Assembly (NCBI GenBank): GCA_020881915.1
Contig: JAJFPB010000009.1
Span: 2,852,001 to 2,916,000 of the forward strand
Reading direction: 5' to 3'
Length of the DNA stretch: 64,000 bases
Origin: Paramyrothecium sp. XJ0827
Lineage: Eukaryota; Ascomycota; Sordariomycetes; Hypocreales; Stachybotryaceae
Shown: positions 1 through 10,700 of the stretch, piece by piece
How positions within the stretch are numbered: position 1 is the first letter of the stretch
Layout: the number at the start of each line of letters is the position of its first letter
Notes under the pieces: generated by a model
What the model saw: only the letters and a program-made list of their open reading frames with translations
The model's database searches: none
What the model was told of the DNA's origin: nothing
Made by a program: the position numbers and the translations under genes

Positions 1-933
1 GTGGGCGGCGCATCGAGGAATCAGCCACTGTACAAAATCGTCCTGTGTTTCGGGCTTGAGTCAGGACATGATGAATCGTGTGCTTTTCTCTGCGATACGT
101 ACTGGTAGATGGTCTTGGTCTATCTCACCTCGCGAATGCTTCTCCCACAGAGCTATGCGTTCCTTGACGAAGGGGACCATAGTCTTTTTGCAGCGAGCAC
201 CGTGTCGCCTAGCATTGATTGACAGCAAGGGCCCGAGGATAGGTCGCAGAGACGGAGGCGTGCAATCGATCAAAGCCGCTGCAGCAAACAGACTGTCGGC
301 GAACGCTCGCGTCTGCTCGAAGAGGTCCTTGTTGCGGCTCATGGGATATCCGCACAAGGAGCGCAGCCCACAGCGGGCAATGATGCTGCCGCACTTCTCC
401 CATGCATTGACTGTCTTCCACTCGTCCGTATCTGTGCCCCAGAGCTCGCGAAAGGTTGCGTCAATCTCACCGGCCGCGGGACCGCAGAGGCGCTCGACGT
501 TCCTTTTGGTCAGGTCTTTGCGGGAGACCTCGAAGTGGATGACATTCTCAATCACGTCGCGGTCAGTGATGAAGTAATGCAGCTGGATGTTCTCGATCAA
601 GGGCCAGAACCCCGAAAGTTCTTTGTCCGACTTGTTGAGCAGGTGAAGCTGCGAAGGGGGTAGGACGACGACAACCTTGCCTGTTAGCATCGTAGGGAGT
701 GCAAAGGGCCGATCATGCGCCTTGCAGAACTCATTGTATCCCCTATGTGCGTTCCTCTTCAAGCGCGTAATGGACAGCGCAACGGCTCGGCCCCATGGCT
801 ATATTCCTGAAGGCACCCCAACGCGATCGAGTTTGGTCCAAGGATCGCGATCGCTGGACAGAAGCAGAAACCGGCCCAGAATCAAGCAACCAACGACCAG
901 TGCTACGTAAGTGAGCTTTCCCACCTCCAACAT
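1..933 (-). CDS. Cytochrome P450, N-terminal part (runs off left edge), interrupted by an in-frame stop
   Basis: Minus-strand gene starting at ATG 933; only the first 277 codons plus part of the next exon are inside the window. A membrane anchor (YVALVVGCLILGRFLLL) is followed by a hinge with VGVPSG. The body then reads as a fungal P450: GYNEFCKAHDRPFALP, VVVVLPPSQL, and a helix-C-like stretch near WKTVNAWEKC. An intron fits at 102..55 (GTACGT donor, AAG acceptor), after which DDFVQWLIP continues, as in fungal P450s before the I-helix. The heme-binding Cys lies beyond the edge. Oddity: codon 45 is TAG (plus 799-801), in frame with both sides and with no intron able to remove it while keeping the anchor. 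As written the protein could not be made from this start; an ATG at 762 would lack the anchor. Family call is firm; substrate unknown. Neighbouring O-methyltransferases suggest secondary metabolism (inference). Confidence 0.75.
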
Positions 934-1725
934 TGTGTTTCTGCGTGCAACTTACGAGTTACCCGTCGGCTACTGCGGGAAGTAGTGCTTTACCACGAAA
1001 CTCTGTACTATATTTACTCATTGGAACCGATCCCTGCTTGTTAACAAACACTTCTCGCGCACATCCGTCCTTGTGACTTGTGCCCAAAGGATTCTGTGCA
1101 ACATGAGCGGAAAATGACAGCGGAAAAGCCTATCAATTTGCGGAGGTTCCAGGCACCACCGTGGCATTACACGGCACACCCTCCGCCCTGCCGCCCGGGG
1201 TGAGGCTTTGAAGTGACATTGTGATGACGCCCGAGAACCGAACTCCCAGTTGTCATTACGGACACTCCCACCCACACGCCCCCCTCTTCCTCTCCTCCCC
1301 TCCCCACCCTTCACGATCAACATCCCGGCTCCCCCTCACTTCCCCGGTCCCGCATCGTTGCAGCCTTGCGACTGTGATGACCCGGGGACCTGAGCATGTG
1401 CGGCTCGACCCCCTTCCCCTGCCTTTGGCCGTCCAGGATTGGGATACGTGTACCCACGGGCTCGTCGTGCAGAGTTGCCCGTCCACTCGGGGATTCTATA
1501 TTTGGGTCCGAGGGAGGCCGAATCCCCTCTCACCGAGTTGAGAATATCCAGAAGCCTCAAAAGAAGTATAAAGCGATACATGGAAGAAGACAGGAGAGTG
1601 CAACGATCACTGTGCGAATCATACAATAAGGCTATTTGCACACTGGTAGCAAAGCAAATCAATCATTGTAGACACCACCTTGACTTCCTCACACTAAACA
1701 GGCGGATATTCTAGACTAAGCGGAA
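934..1725. other. Intergenic region between P450 and O-methyltransferase
   Basis: No convincing gene. The overlapping open frames at 1018-1714 have no domain signal and conflict on both strands; the stretch 1260-1350 is C-rich (CCCT/CCAC) and low in complexity. It should hold the P450 promoter at its left and the O-methyltransferase 3' end at its right. Confidence 0.5.
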
Positions 1726-3172
1726 TCAAGGAGACTTTGGCAATCGAATGTCCATCACACATTCGTGGTGACTAGGGTTATACTGATAGACCTTGGTCAG
1801 CTCAAGGCCTACACTCTCTGCCAGAGCTCTCCATTCTGCCTCGGTCCTCTCCATGCTAGCGAAAGCCCCGAGCATGGTGAGATCAAGCGAGGCAGACACA
1901 AAGCCTACATTTGTCTCCGGAAGCACTGATTCGTCTACCAAGAGCACTGAGTCCTCTACCATCGCCTCCTTGATGTTGGCAAAGAGCTTCTTGACCTTGT
2001 GCGGTGGATGGTTGTGCGGCACGCCTCTCATAAAGTAGAACTTGGCACCTGGTTTGAAATTCTTGCCGTCAGTGAAATGATCCAAAGGTAGTCCAGTAGA
2101 CGGAGAATAGCATTGTCACGCACCTTTAACAGGCTGTGGTTGGAAAAAGTCATGAACCATGGCCTCCATCTTTGGCACGGGAAGCGCCTGGGAGATGGGT
2201 GCTGCCAGGTCTTGCAGAACGATCCGATCTGGTACGTTGGGGAACGCTTCCACAAATTGTTGGCATTGGTGTCCGATGCCACCGCCGACATTGACATAAA
2301 GAGGCCGCTCCGGATCAGAAAGCTCTTGAACCTCCTGAGCAACTGGATAGACAGTAAGCCATGATACGTCAGCCTGGCGACGCAGTGACATGTAGGTGTG
2401 GAAATGCTGGAGATTATCTGGGTGTTCCGACATCCATTGGAAGGGACTGTTCTTTGTATTCCAACCCTCGTGGAAAGCGGTGTTAGTCTCATCTGTGGGG
2501 TTCTTGTACCCGGTCTTCTTTAAATAAGACGCTGTGGCAAGATACTGTCCTCGACAGATCCCATAGCTGGAAGAAAAAGAAGTCGTTAGAGATGCACATG
2601 GAATCCTCGAAATCAGAACAAGTCGACCTGGAGTACATACTAATGACCCAAAGCAGCCACGGAGACAGGCTCGTTGAGGTTCTTGGTGATATTGCTGGCA
2701 GCATATGAGTCCTTGGAAATGGGTTTCACCAGGTTAAGAGTGTCATAGTAGCGCAAGATCCGCTCTAAGTTTGCTGGTTAGACAGACGAGAGGAAAGCCA
2801 CGGCATCACGATGAACAGAACGTACTAATAAGTTCTGCGTCAGCCCCCGTAGCCTGGGCGACTTCAGTAACAGTTCTGGGTCCATCGGCTTCGGCCAGAA
2901 ATTTGAAGATGCCCAAGTCGAGGCCAACTTGCACAAAACCCTGCTGGAGATTCTGAAGGAAACTTCCACATTAGCTCTGAACCACCATCGTGGGCCTTCA
3001 GTAGATAAGTTCTGATACTAGAGGGACTTACAAGATGACCTAGTCTGTGGATCGTGACGAACTTGTCCTCTATCGAGTCCGCTACCTCACGGAGAGTGTC
3101 AACAAGAGCACGACGAGACTCGTCGTCAGCCGCGGCTGCAAGCTGGGTGATTTGGTCAATGGCTGCTTCCAT
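1726..3172 (-). CDS. SAM-dependent O-methyltransferase (plant-COMT-like fungal family)
   Basis: Five exons on the minus strand: 3172..3032, 2952..2826, 2764..2641, 2566..2124 and 2048..1726, giving about 385 aa, normal for the family. N-terminal half is the dimerisation/winged-helix domain (VGLDLGIFKFLAEADGP, TVTEVAQATGADAEL, RILRYY). C-terminal half is the Rossmann SAM domain: motif I YVNVGGGIGHQ, an acidic loop VLQDL, then FFQPQPVKGAKFYFMRGV and the HNHP segment where the catalytic His of this family lies (usually HDWP). The last intron is placed so that VKG joins GAKFYF; the exon 2/3 acceptor could alternatively be the CCAG 10 nt upstream. Such enzymes methylate phenolic or indolic hydroxyls in fungal secondary metabolism. 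Its neighbours, a P450 and a broken paralogue, fit a metabolite locus. Exact substrate not predictable. Confidence 0.88.
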
Positions 3173-4082
3173 GTTGCTTATGCCAGTGATTCTGAATTGA
3201 CAGAAATATTTGTCCAAGAGGATTGGTCAAAGGCTGGGTTATCTGCTTTGGCCGGTGATCCATATACGCCCGTCATCCCCAAAGGTTTGATCCAGTGTTA
3301 CAAGCTACGTAAGACTAGCATGTGTCAAATCGTCCAGACAGCACAGTACATGATGCAACGATTACCAGGCGGTACCCCAAAGTCCTCAACCTCGTTACAT
3401 GGACCGAAGGTGACAGGCCTAATTTGGCGTATGAACGCTCACGTCAAGCGGGAAGGAATCAGGCGTCCCATGATGCTTGATGCCGGGATTGTTGTGTGGC
3501 CCGTGCTGCCATTTAAGTTGCACCCTCGATTCCTTTATGCAAGGTGGGTAGCATATGAAAATGCAACCTTGATAAAAACAGGTAGGCATTCGCCACCGTC
3601 TCTTCCGCCCCCAAAATACCATCGAGCAGTTGCATGATGATCGAGTCCAACTCCAGGGCTAGGCTCATTCGCACTGGGAGCAACGAGACAAGCTTGTCCG
3701 TCGGTGATGGGCATCCGACCAGGACTCGGGGATATTGCCTCTTCCGTATCACCCATGCCAACGTAGTGAGAACTCACCAGTAGGGCTTCCCGGAAGTCGT
3801 GAAAAAGCTGAGAGGAGGGTGGAGTGCCCTACATTCTAGGCCCTCTCCGTCCCCGATAGGTGGACACATGCTGACAGCAAGGCGGCCCTATTCCAAGACT
3901 GACGTATCATTGCACGTCAGCATCTTGGGCTACTGTTACAACGGGCTCGCTCGAACGGTTCGTACAACCATACTGATGGTCCAATAATTCTTTGCGATTT
4001 CTTACATGCACTGCCCTACCAAGAGTAATTTCATACGGCTGAACTTGTACAATTAGGCTCGAAAATTAAATCCCCCTTTCCG
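3173..4082. other. Intergenic spacer between two O-methyltransferase loci
   Basis: About 0.9 kb with no supported gene. The frame at 3535-3777 (minus) has no recognisable features. I looked here for the missing N-terminal half of the downstream O-methyltransferase and did not find it on either strand. Confidence 0.5.
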
Positions 4083-4722
4083 TCAGCGATTGGATGCCCG
4101 TTTCACCAGTTGGTGGTGATCGAGTCCAAGTTGTGGATATCGGTGGAGGACTTGGTGACGTCGCTAAAGCTCTAGCCGCACAATACCCCCATCTAGACTT
4201 CCTCGTACTAGATATGGAGAAAGTTGTTGCAGGCGCTGAGGCATTCCTCGCACCTGAACTGGCACGGAGCAAGCGTATCCGTTTCGAGGCACACGACCTC
4301 TTCGCACCCCAGACAACCTCTGCTGATGTCTACATCTTCCGCTGGATCATGCACAACTGGGGCGACAAATTTTGCCTTCTCATGCTCCAAGCACAAATCC
4401 CCGCGCTCAAGCCCGGAGCCCGTATCATTGTGATGGAGACAATTTTACCCGACCCTGCCGACACAGAGGTCAAACCCGTGCCCAGATGGGTAGAACAGGA
4501 TATGAGGTTAGTCAACTGCATCTGACAGAGGCCATGACTAACTGATCGCTTGTGAATAGGTCCCAGGATATGAATATGGGCAGTGTGTTCAATGGGAAGG
4601 AGCGCACTTTGTCTGAATGGAAAAGTCTATTTGCCAAGGCTAACTCTAGATTTCTTTTAAAGGGGTTTTCGCAACCTGAAGGTTCTGCCCTTGCGATCTT
4701 GGAACTCGTTTGGCAAGAGTAA
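4083..4722 (+). pseudogene. O-methyltransferase relic: SAM-binding half only
   Basis: Reads from ATG 4094 through an intron (4507-4559, GTTAGT..TAG) to TAA 4722, about 191 aa. It contains only the C-terminal catalytic half of a COMT-like O-methyltransferase: motif I VVDIGGGLGDVAKAL, LVLDMEKVV, the segment FRWIMHNWGD with the catalytic-His position, KPGARIIVMETILPD, and the usual C-terminus ending LELVWQE. The family's N-terminal dimerisation domain (about 150-190 aa) is absent. The frame stays open only 24 nt upstream of the ATG before a TAA, although DW just before the Met is what a longer family member would show there. I read it as a 5'-deleted gene; it could still be transcribed. Divergent from the intact O-methyltransferase, 0.9 kb away. 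Confidence 0.75.
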
Positions 4723-6832
4723 TAAAGGAAAGAGAAATACTTTGAATAACTACAAGTTGCTTTAACTGCCTCAAGATTTAGAAAACGTAACAGATTGAAT
4801 TCCCTATTACGGTAATAACTTAAAGAACAATCCTTAAGTAAACTTGATGATAGTCAGAACCTACCTCAAGAACAAAACCCTTAAGTATCTTGTTGGAATT
4901 ATATCTTGTCCCTCGGGGCAGGAACGTCGGGCACTCCTCAGACTATTGCTAGGCGTTTCTCCCTAGATGCAAAGGTTTAATCTAAGGGCTTCACACTGGT
5001 TTCTCCCCCACAAAATCTTGGCTAGGCTTCCCTAAAAAGCCCGATTACACGTGTAGTGGACCGAAGAATCCGTCATGAGCCATGCAAGAGTGATAATTCC
5101 CGAGTCACTCAGGCCCCATGAAACAGTATCTCGTAATGTACCAATGTATCTCATGAAACCATACGATGATTTGCTCTCATTAGTATGGAGGTTACACTTC
5201 TCCTGTCGGACTAGACATTAGCGCACATCATAAGGTCCCTGAGATTTTGTCCCCAGTGATCATGACAGTGTGTTGCCATTTAATATCAGCAGCCAAGAAT
5301 ATGAGGGCTGTTTTATACAGCCACAGGTCGTACCTGCTCGGGAATACTGGTCTCCAAGATGTTCAGGCCCTGGTGGTGGTTCTAGTCCAGCGAAAAACTC
5401 ACCGCTTCGTTGACAGGTTGGTCAATCACAGTCTCAGTCAAGATCAGAGTTATCATGCTAATGAAGGATACCCACCGAGCTGAGGAATTATTGATTACTA
5501 GAGTTTGACCGCTGGATTGTTTGGCTACGGATCTCCAGTTACCGGTCATCGCATTGTTACGAGCTCATCGAACATTGCTTCGTAGGCTCGCAGGCTCGCG
5601 AACACAGAGCACATAAGATTCAACGGCCCATTTGCTCATTCTCATTTGAGAAACACCGGCAGGGGATGGTCTAATTAGCGATTGAAATGCTGCTTGCAGC
5701 AATGCCGGGATTGTCATGTAATCTTCGCTCGGCTTCGGCGAATCGTCTCCACACACTCGACTAAAAACTAGGCAGCGGGCCATTATCCCAAAATGGTCGA
5801 AAGGCCAAGGAATTGACTGCAGCTCCCTCCCCGGAAGTCCCGGAAGGATGCCATGTATCCCCTCCCAACTTTGGTATCTGGCTGTTTTCCCATGGGCCCT
5901 GTCAACTTTAGGGCAACCGAACATACTACTCAATCACCCGTAGATAGACAATACACTCTTTTGGCACTTTAAAATGTTCAAGACGAGGATATAACGTATT
6001 CAGTACCATCAGACTATTTGGATCAAAGGTGGTGTTCACAGCCATGGTGCTATGTGCACTTATATGGTGCTATGCAACCTACCTGTTTTTCGGGCTCAGT
6101 ACTTCATCGAATGAAGGGAATGTTATAACGAAGTGCAAGTCTCGACCAAACTTGTCTTTTAATTGTCGTAAAAGGCCTGAAGAGACAAAAACTATGACTT
6201 TAGATGTGGAGACTGAATGACGGTCACGCAACGTTACAGCCATATCTGAGTCACAACATTATGATCAAGTCTAGCTTCAAGAGTTTGGCGCAAAGAATGC
6301 AAGACATAATAAGCATAGATTCCTCTTTGTTCCGTTTTGAGCTACACCTGACGCCGCCCTCTCGCCGACGATTATCATGATAGTTACTGCTGCCCGTCAA
6401 TATTCACTAGGAAGTTCTTTAAACCACGAACAGAACATTGTTGCCAATTTTATTGGCATTAATGTCTTCACTCGAATCTCGACGCGCCTACTGACACAAA
6501 CCGCCCAGGCAACCCCACTAGGCCGGGTTCTCCTGTTCTCACCGACATTATTCAGCCTCATCGAGCCGGGATGCGTGTTATATGACCTCGCTTATGACTA
6601 CACTACATGTACGCTTTACCAATTTCTAGCTACATCGTGCGCTTCCTAATGAGGCATTATGCTTGAAGTCACTGTTGGATGTTGAGACCCTAGTTCAACG
6701 ACGCTCAGGCTACTGAATCAAGAAATGGATGTCACACGTATAAAAGGCCAGTTTACCTCGCTCAGTTCTGTTAGAGGAACTCAGACCACAAGAAGACCAT
6801 TCATTCAATCTTCTCAAAGCCATACCTTCAAC
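4723..6832. other. Gene-poor stretch, AT-rich at its left end
   Basis: 4730-5000 is AT-rich with many TTAA/CTTAAG steps and no long frame, resembling mutated repeat DNA. Frames at 5247-5483 (+), 5565-5933 (-) and 6029-6220 (+) show no domain, signal peptide or coding-like neighbours. 6720-6832 holds the promoter and leader of the next gene. Confidence 0.45.
6739..6746 (+). promoter_or_regulatory. TATA box of the secreted-protein gene at 6833
   Basis: TATAAAAG, 94 nt upstream of the chosen ATG, an ordinary spacing for a fungal TATA promoter with a short leader. Confidence 0.55.
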
Positions 6833-7288
6833 ATGCAGGTCACGACCGGTCTCCTAGCTTTGGCTCTAGCCGTTACGAGCGCGTCTGCAGCTCCCCACAC
6901 TGCCCTTGAAGAACGCCAAACAGGCGAATATCGAGGATTCTTCCATATTCAACAGTATACCGGCACTGATTGCACAGGAACACTCGTTGCTGGAGATGTC
7001 TACATCGACACTACTACCAATAACGAATGCATCCGGTTCCCGAATGCCCCTTTTCATCGAAGTTGGAGAGTTCGGACAATCGATGGAAACCCACGACCAC
7101 GTGAGTTACATACATCTAGTGAGAAGTTGATAGAATGAAATTGTTAACAACGTACTTGTTTAGTGCGAGTTTACACACACGCAAACTGCATTAGTGTTGG
7201 TGGATCGCCTGTTGTTACTTTGGAGACTACGACACCACTCCTTACGTGCTTCAACCACGGACTCGGAGGTGGTCAGTTTCTGAACTAG
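6833..7288 (+). CDS. Small secreted protein with four cysteines
   Basis: Two exons (6833-7100 and 7164-7288; intron 63 nt, GTGAGT..TAG, phase 1) give about 130 aa. The start is the ATG directly before a signal peptide (MQVTTGLLALALAVTSASA|APHT) rather than the upstream in-frame ATG at 6725, which lies before the TATA box. A dibasic-like EERQ follows, possibly a pro-segment end. The mature part is small and polar with Cys in GTDC, NNEC, ANC and LTCF, so two disulfides are likely. Exon 2 opens with LRVYTHANC, matching in position, phase and sequence the second exon of the secreted gene at 25956. Function unknown; an effector-like or structural secreted role is only an inference. Confidence 0.8.
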
Positions 7289-7763
7289 ATTCTTACACCT
7301 GCATTGGGTCCTTCGGATCACAAGACACAAGATAGGTCAAGAAATTTAGGATCTTATGTCGACTACTACTTAGTTAATATAGAGCCATCCTACGGGGCTT
7401 AGTTATAAAGTGTAGCCCCTCCCCCAGCTGCCTCACTTTTGCCTCATTTTCTGCTCATCCTGCCTTGACAAGTCTAGCTGTTATTACTACACCTTACAAC
7501 GCTAATCTGACCCAGCCCTCGACTGATGACGGTACTCGAGGCCGGCTTTTCTAAGCTTAGTATGGCATGAATCTACTGACTAGAATACCCGCGGTGCATA
7601 TTCATGTCCAGTTATTTCTTTTCGACTGTATTATCAATGCCTTTGTAATGGCTGTCATCTCAGGCATTATCGTTTTTATTTCATCCTCGTAGAGTGTAGT
7701 CGCAAAATAGACCAGAGTCAGAGTGAGGGTTAGTGGAACTGCCCCAGTTATTTAGTTGATCTA
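7289..7763. other. 3' flanks of convergent genes
   Basis: Nothing coding seen. The secreted-protein gene and the ABC transporter end towards each other here, so this should hold both 3' UTRs. Confidence 0.5.
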
Positions 7764-10700
7764 TCAATCTATCATTTTCTGGACACTAGTCTTAGAAACA
7801 TCGCAGAATGCCCTAAACAAACTGTCGGACTTAGAAAAAAGCTTGGAAACGGAATCGAATTCCACAATCCTGCCACTGTCGATCACTACAACCTTGTCAG
7901 ATGTAGCAACAATGGTTTCCAAGCGGTGAGCTACAGTGAGCACTGTGACTTCCTTCATGACCTCGTTCAACATTGACTGAAGTTTTGTGTCAGCCCGGCC
8001 ATCAATAGACGATGTAGCCTCATCTAGAATGACAATCCTAGACCGCCGCACAAGAGCACGAGCGATTGATATAAGTGATCTTTGACCATGCGAGATGTTG
8101 GCCCCATTGTCCTTGACTTCTGACTCTAGGCAAAGCCCTGCGTTGCTGTTATTGTACACGGAGGCGTCGTTGTTCTTGTGTTCGAATAGCTCACTCTCCT
8201 TTTCGTTCAAATGTTCGTCGAAACTTGTGCTGCAAACGTTTTCCTGGGCACCCGCAAGCCCAACCCTTCTCAGACACTGTTGCAGCCAGTTGTCATCGTA
8301 CTGCCTGAATGGATCCAAGTTATATCGAATGGTTCCGTTCAGGAGTATGGCGTCTTGGCTAACTACAGACAGACTTGATCTGAGGATTTGTAGACCAACC
8401 GTGCGAATGTCGACTCCGTCAATGATAATCTGACCGCTCTTTGGGTCCGTAATCCTCAATAAGGCCTCGACCACTAATACGTGATTAGCCAAGTTCTTGG
8501 AATTGTCTTCAAACCATGACGCGTTGACCCGACACCTACAAGTGGTTTTCCCAGCTCCAGTGCGCCCAACAACACCAATTTTCTCGCCCGGTTCAATTTC
8601 CAGCGTCACGTCCCTTATCGATGGTTCTAGACCAAGGCGGTGGCTCAGAGTCACCGACCGAAACTGCACACGACCAGCATGCGGCCAGCCAGTTGCTTTC
8701 AAATCTTTGTCGACTGCGTCGACCTCATATGCTGGCTCCTGCTCGATGTCGTATGCATAATGAAGCATTCTCTCAACTGAGTTCATATTATTCTCAATCG
8801 CCGCGCTCTGCCTGATCATGTTTCCAAAGACAGCTTGCGTGGCGACGATATAGGACAACACCACTCCTCCAGAAGCCGGGTCAATTTTATCTCGAAGCCC
8901 AACAACAAGCAGGGCCGTGGCGAAGACAAGAATGGATCCACAGATATCCAACCGCAGATGGAACCATCGCTGACACGCTACTGATAACCAGTAGGCAGTG
9001 TTTTCGGCGTCAATCCGATGGGCGTTGCCATCGACGAAGCGCGACATGGCACCCAAGGTCTTGATCGTGGACAGACCGGACAGCGACTCCCCGAAATGCT
9101 CGTAAATTCGACTGCGGAGCAGGTTGTTCAGGCGACGCAGCTCACGGGATGAGGGTCGATAGTACATGCCAGTCCAGACATGGACCAGGAGGAGAGCGCC
9201 AGCGATAGGCAGAAACGCTGGCAGCACAATGGCTACCACAATAATAGTGCTAACCACCTGCACAATGGCCAAAGAAAAGAGCCGGAGCCCCTCGCCGACA
9301 ACATTGTCCACGGCATCGACATCCTTGCTGAAGCGGTGGATAATGCGGCCCTGCGGTGTCGTGTCGAAGAAGGCAACGGTCGTGTGTAGCACTCTCAGCA
9401 GAGCCGCGTGATGAAGGTTGTTCGAGCACCAGAAGCAAAACAAGGCAAATGTTGCGCTCATCAAAAACAAACCCAGTGATTGCCCGATGCCAAATGCTGC
9501 GTAAGTTCCCATATATGCACTCTCCGAGATGGAAGTATACTTCATTTTCTGCCACCAACTGAGCCACAGAGGCGAGAGAATGCTTGTTCCCAGATAGACG
9601 ATGACGGATATGATGAAGAGCGGCACTGTGATCCAAGCATTACCCATCTTGAGATAGCGGAGATAGATCTTGCCGCTGACATGACCAACAAGTCTCTCCT
9701 CGGTCTGCATAATATCTTTGCCCCGCCTATCTTGTATACCGGTTAGACTTGGTGTGCCGGTCTGTTTTATTTCCTCTGGTTTAGATGATGATAGTTGGAT
9801 CTCCAGTTGATCAGAGCGACGTTCATTTTGCTTTGCATCCTCGTTCATGTCTGGAGTCAACGAGGGGCCCGCGAAAAGCGAAAATGGACCATGGCGGTTA
9901 ATCAAAAGCTCATATGGGCCCTGCTCTCTTATGCAGCCATCTTCCATATAGACGATATGATCAGCCTGACTGGCGAGAAGCAATGAATGTGTCGCCAGGA
10001 CAATCGTGGCCTCTCCATTCCTCCGCGCCTCATTGATGACCATGTCAAAAACGCAAGCACTAACATGAGGGTCCAACGCATTAAAGCAGTCATCAAGCAA
10101 AAGCAGTGAACTCCTTCCGTAGATGGCTCTGGCAAGACTTATACGCTGCTTTTGGCCCCCGGACAAGGAAACTCCCTTTTCACCAACAACCGTCATGTCT
10201 CCGTCGGGCAGCCCCTTCAAGTCGTGTTGTAGACAACACCGTCTAAGCACCTCATCGTACCATGGTGAATCTAAGGGTCTGCCGAACACAATATTCTCCC
10301 GTACTGTTTCACTGATAAGCCAGGGTGACTGTGGGACGTAGGCGATATGTGATGGCGACAACAAGTCCCCATCATTGAGCCGGCATGCGCGTGCTTGGCT
10401 GAGATTCATATCCTTTGTCAGCGCTCTAAACACTGAGGATTTGCCTGATGCCACAGGCCCTAAAAGGCAGACGAGCTGATGCCTCTTTATCACGAGCGAA
10501 TCGAGGTACAGTTTTTGGCTCCAGGCTCGAAGTCGCTGACTAGGAGTGTCAATCGGCCCAGGTGATCCTACTGACTGCACGCCGGCCTCGTCTGATAGAA
10601 GATCCTCGTCATCAAAGTGGATAAATGTGGCATCCTCGATTTCAACCATATTTTCGGTCGACATACATTTGCCAAAATCCGGAGATGGCCCACAAGCACC

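Noticed and set aside
56..577. Plus-strand 173-codon frame over the P450
   Set aside because: It is the antisense shadow of the P450 exon and has no domain or signal peptide.
1221..1714. Overlapping small frames on both strands
   Set aside because: Low-complexity C-rich DNA; frames conflict and show no protein-like features.
5565..5933. Minus-strand 122-codon frame
   Set aside because: No domain, no signal peptide, no exon partner; judged chance in a gene-poor gap.
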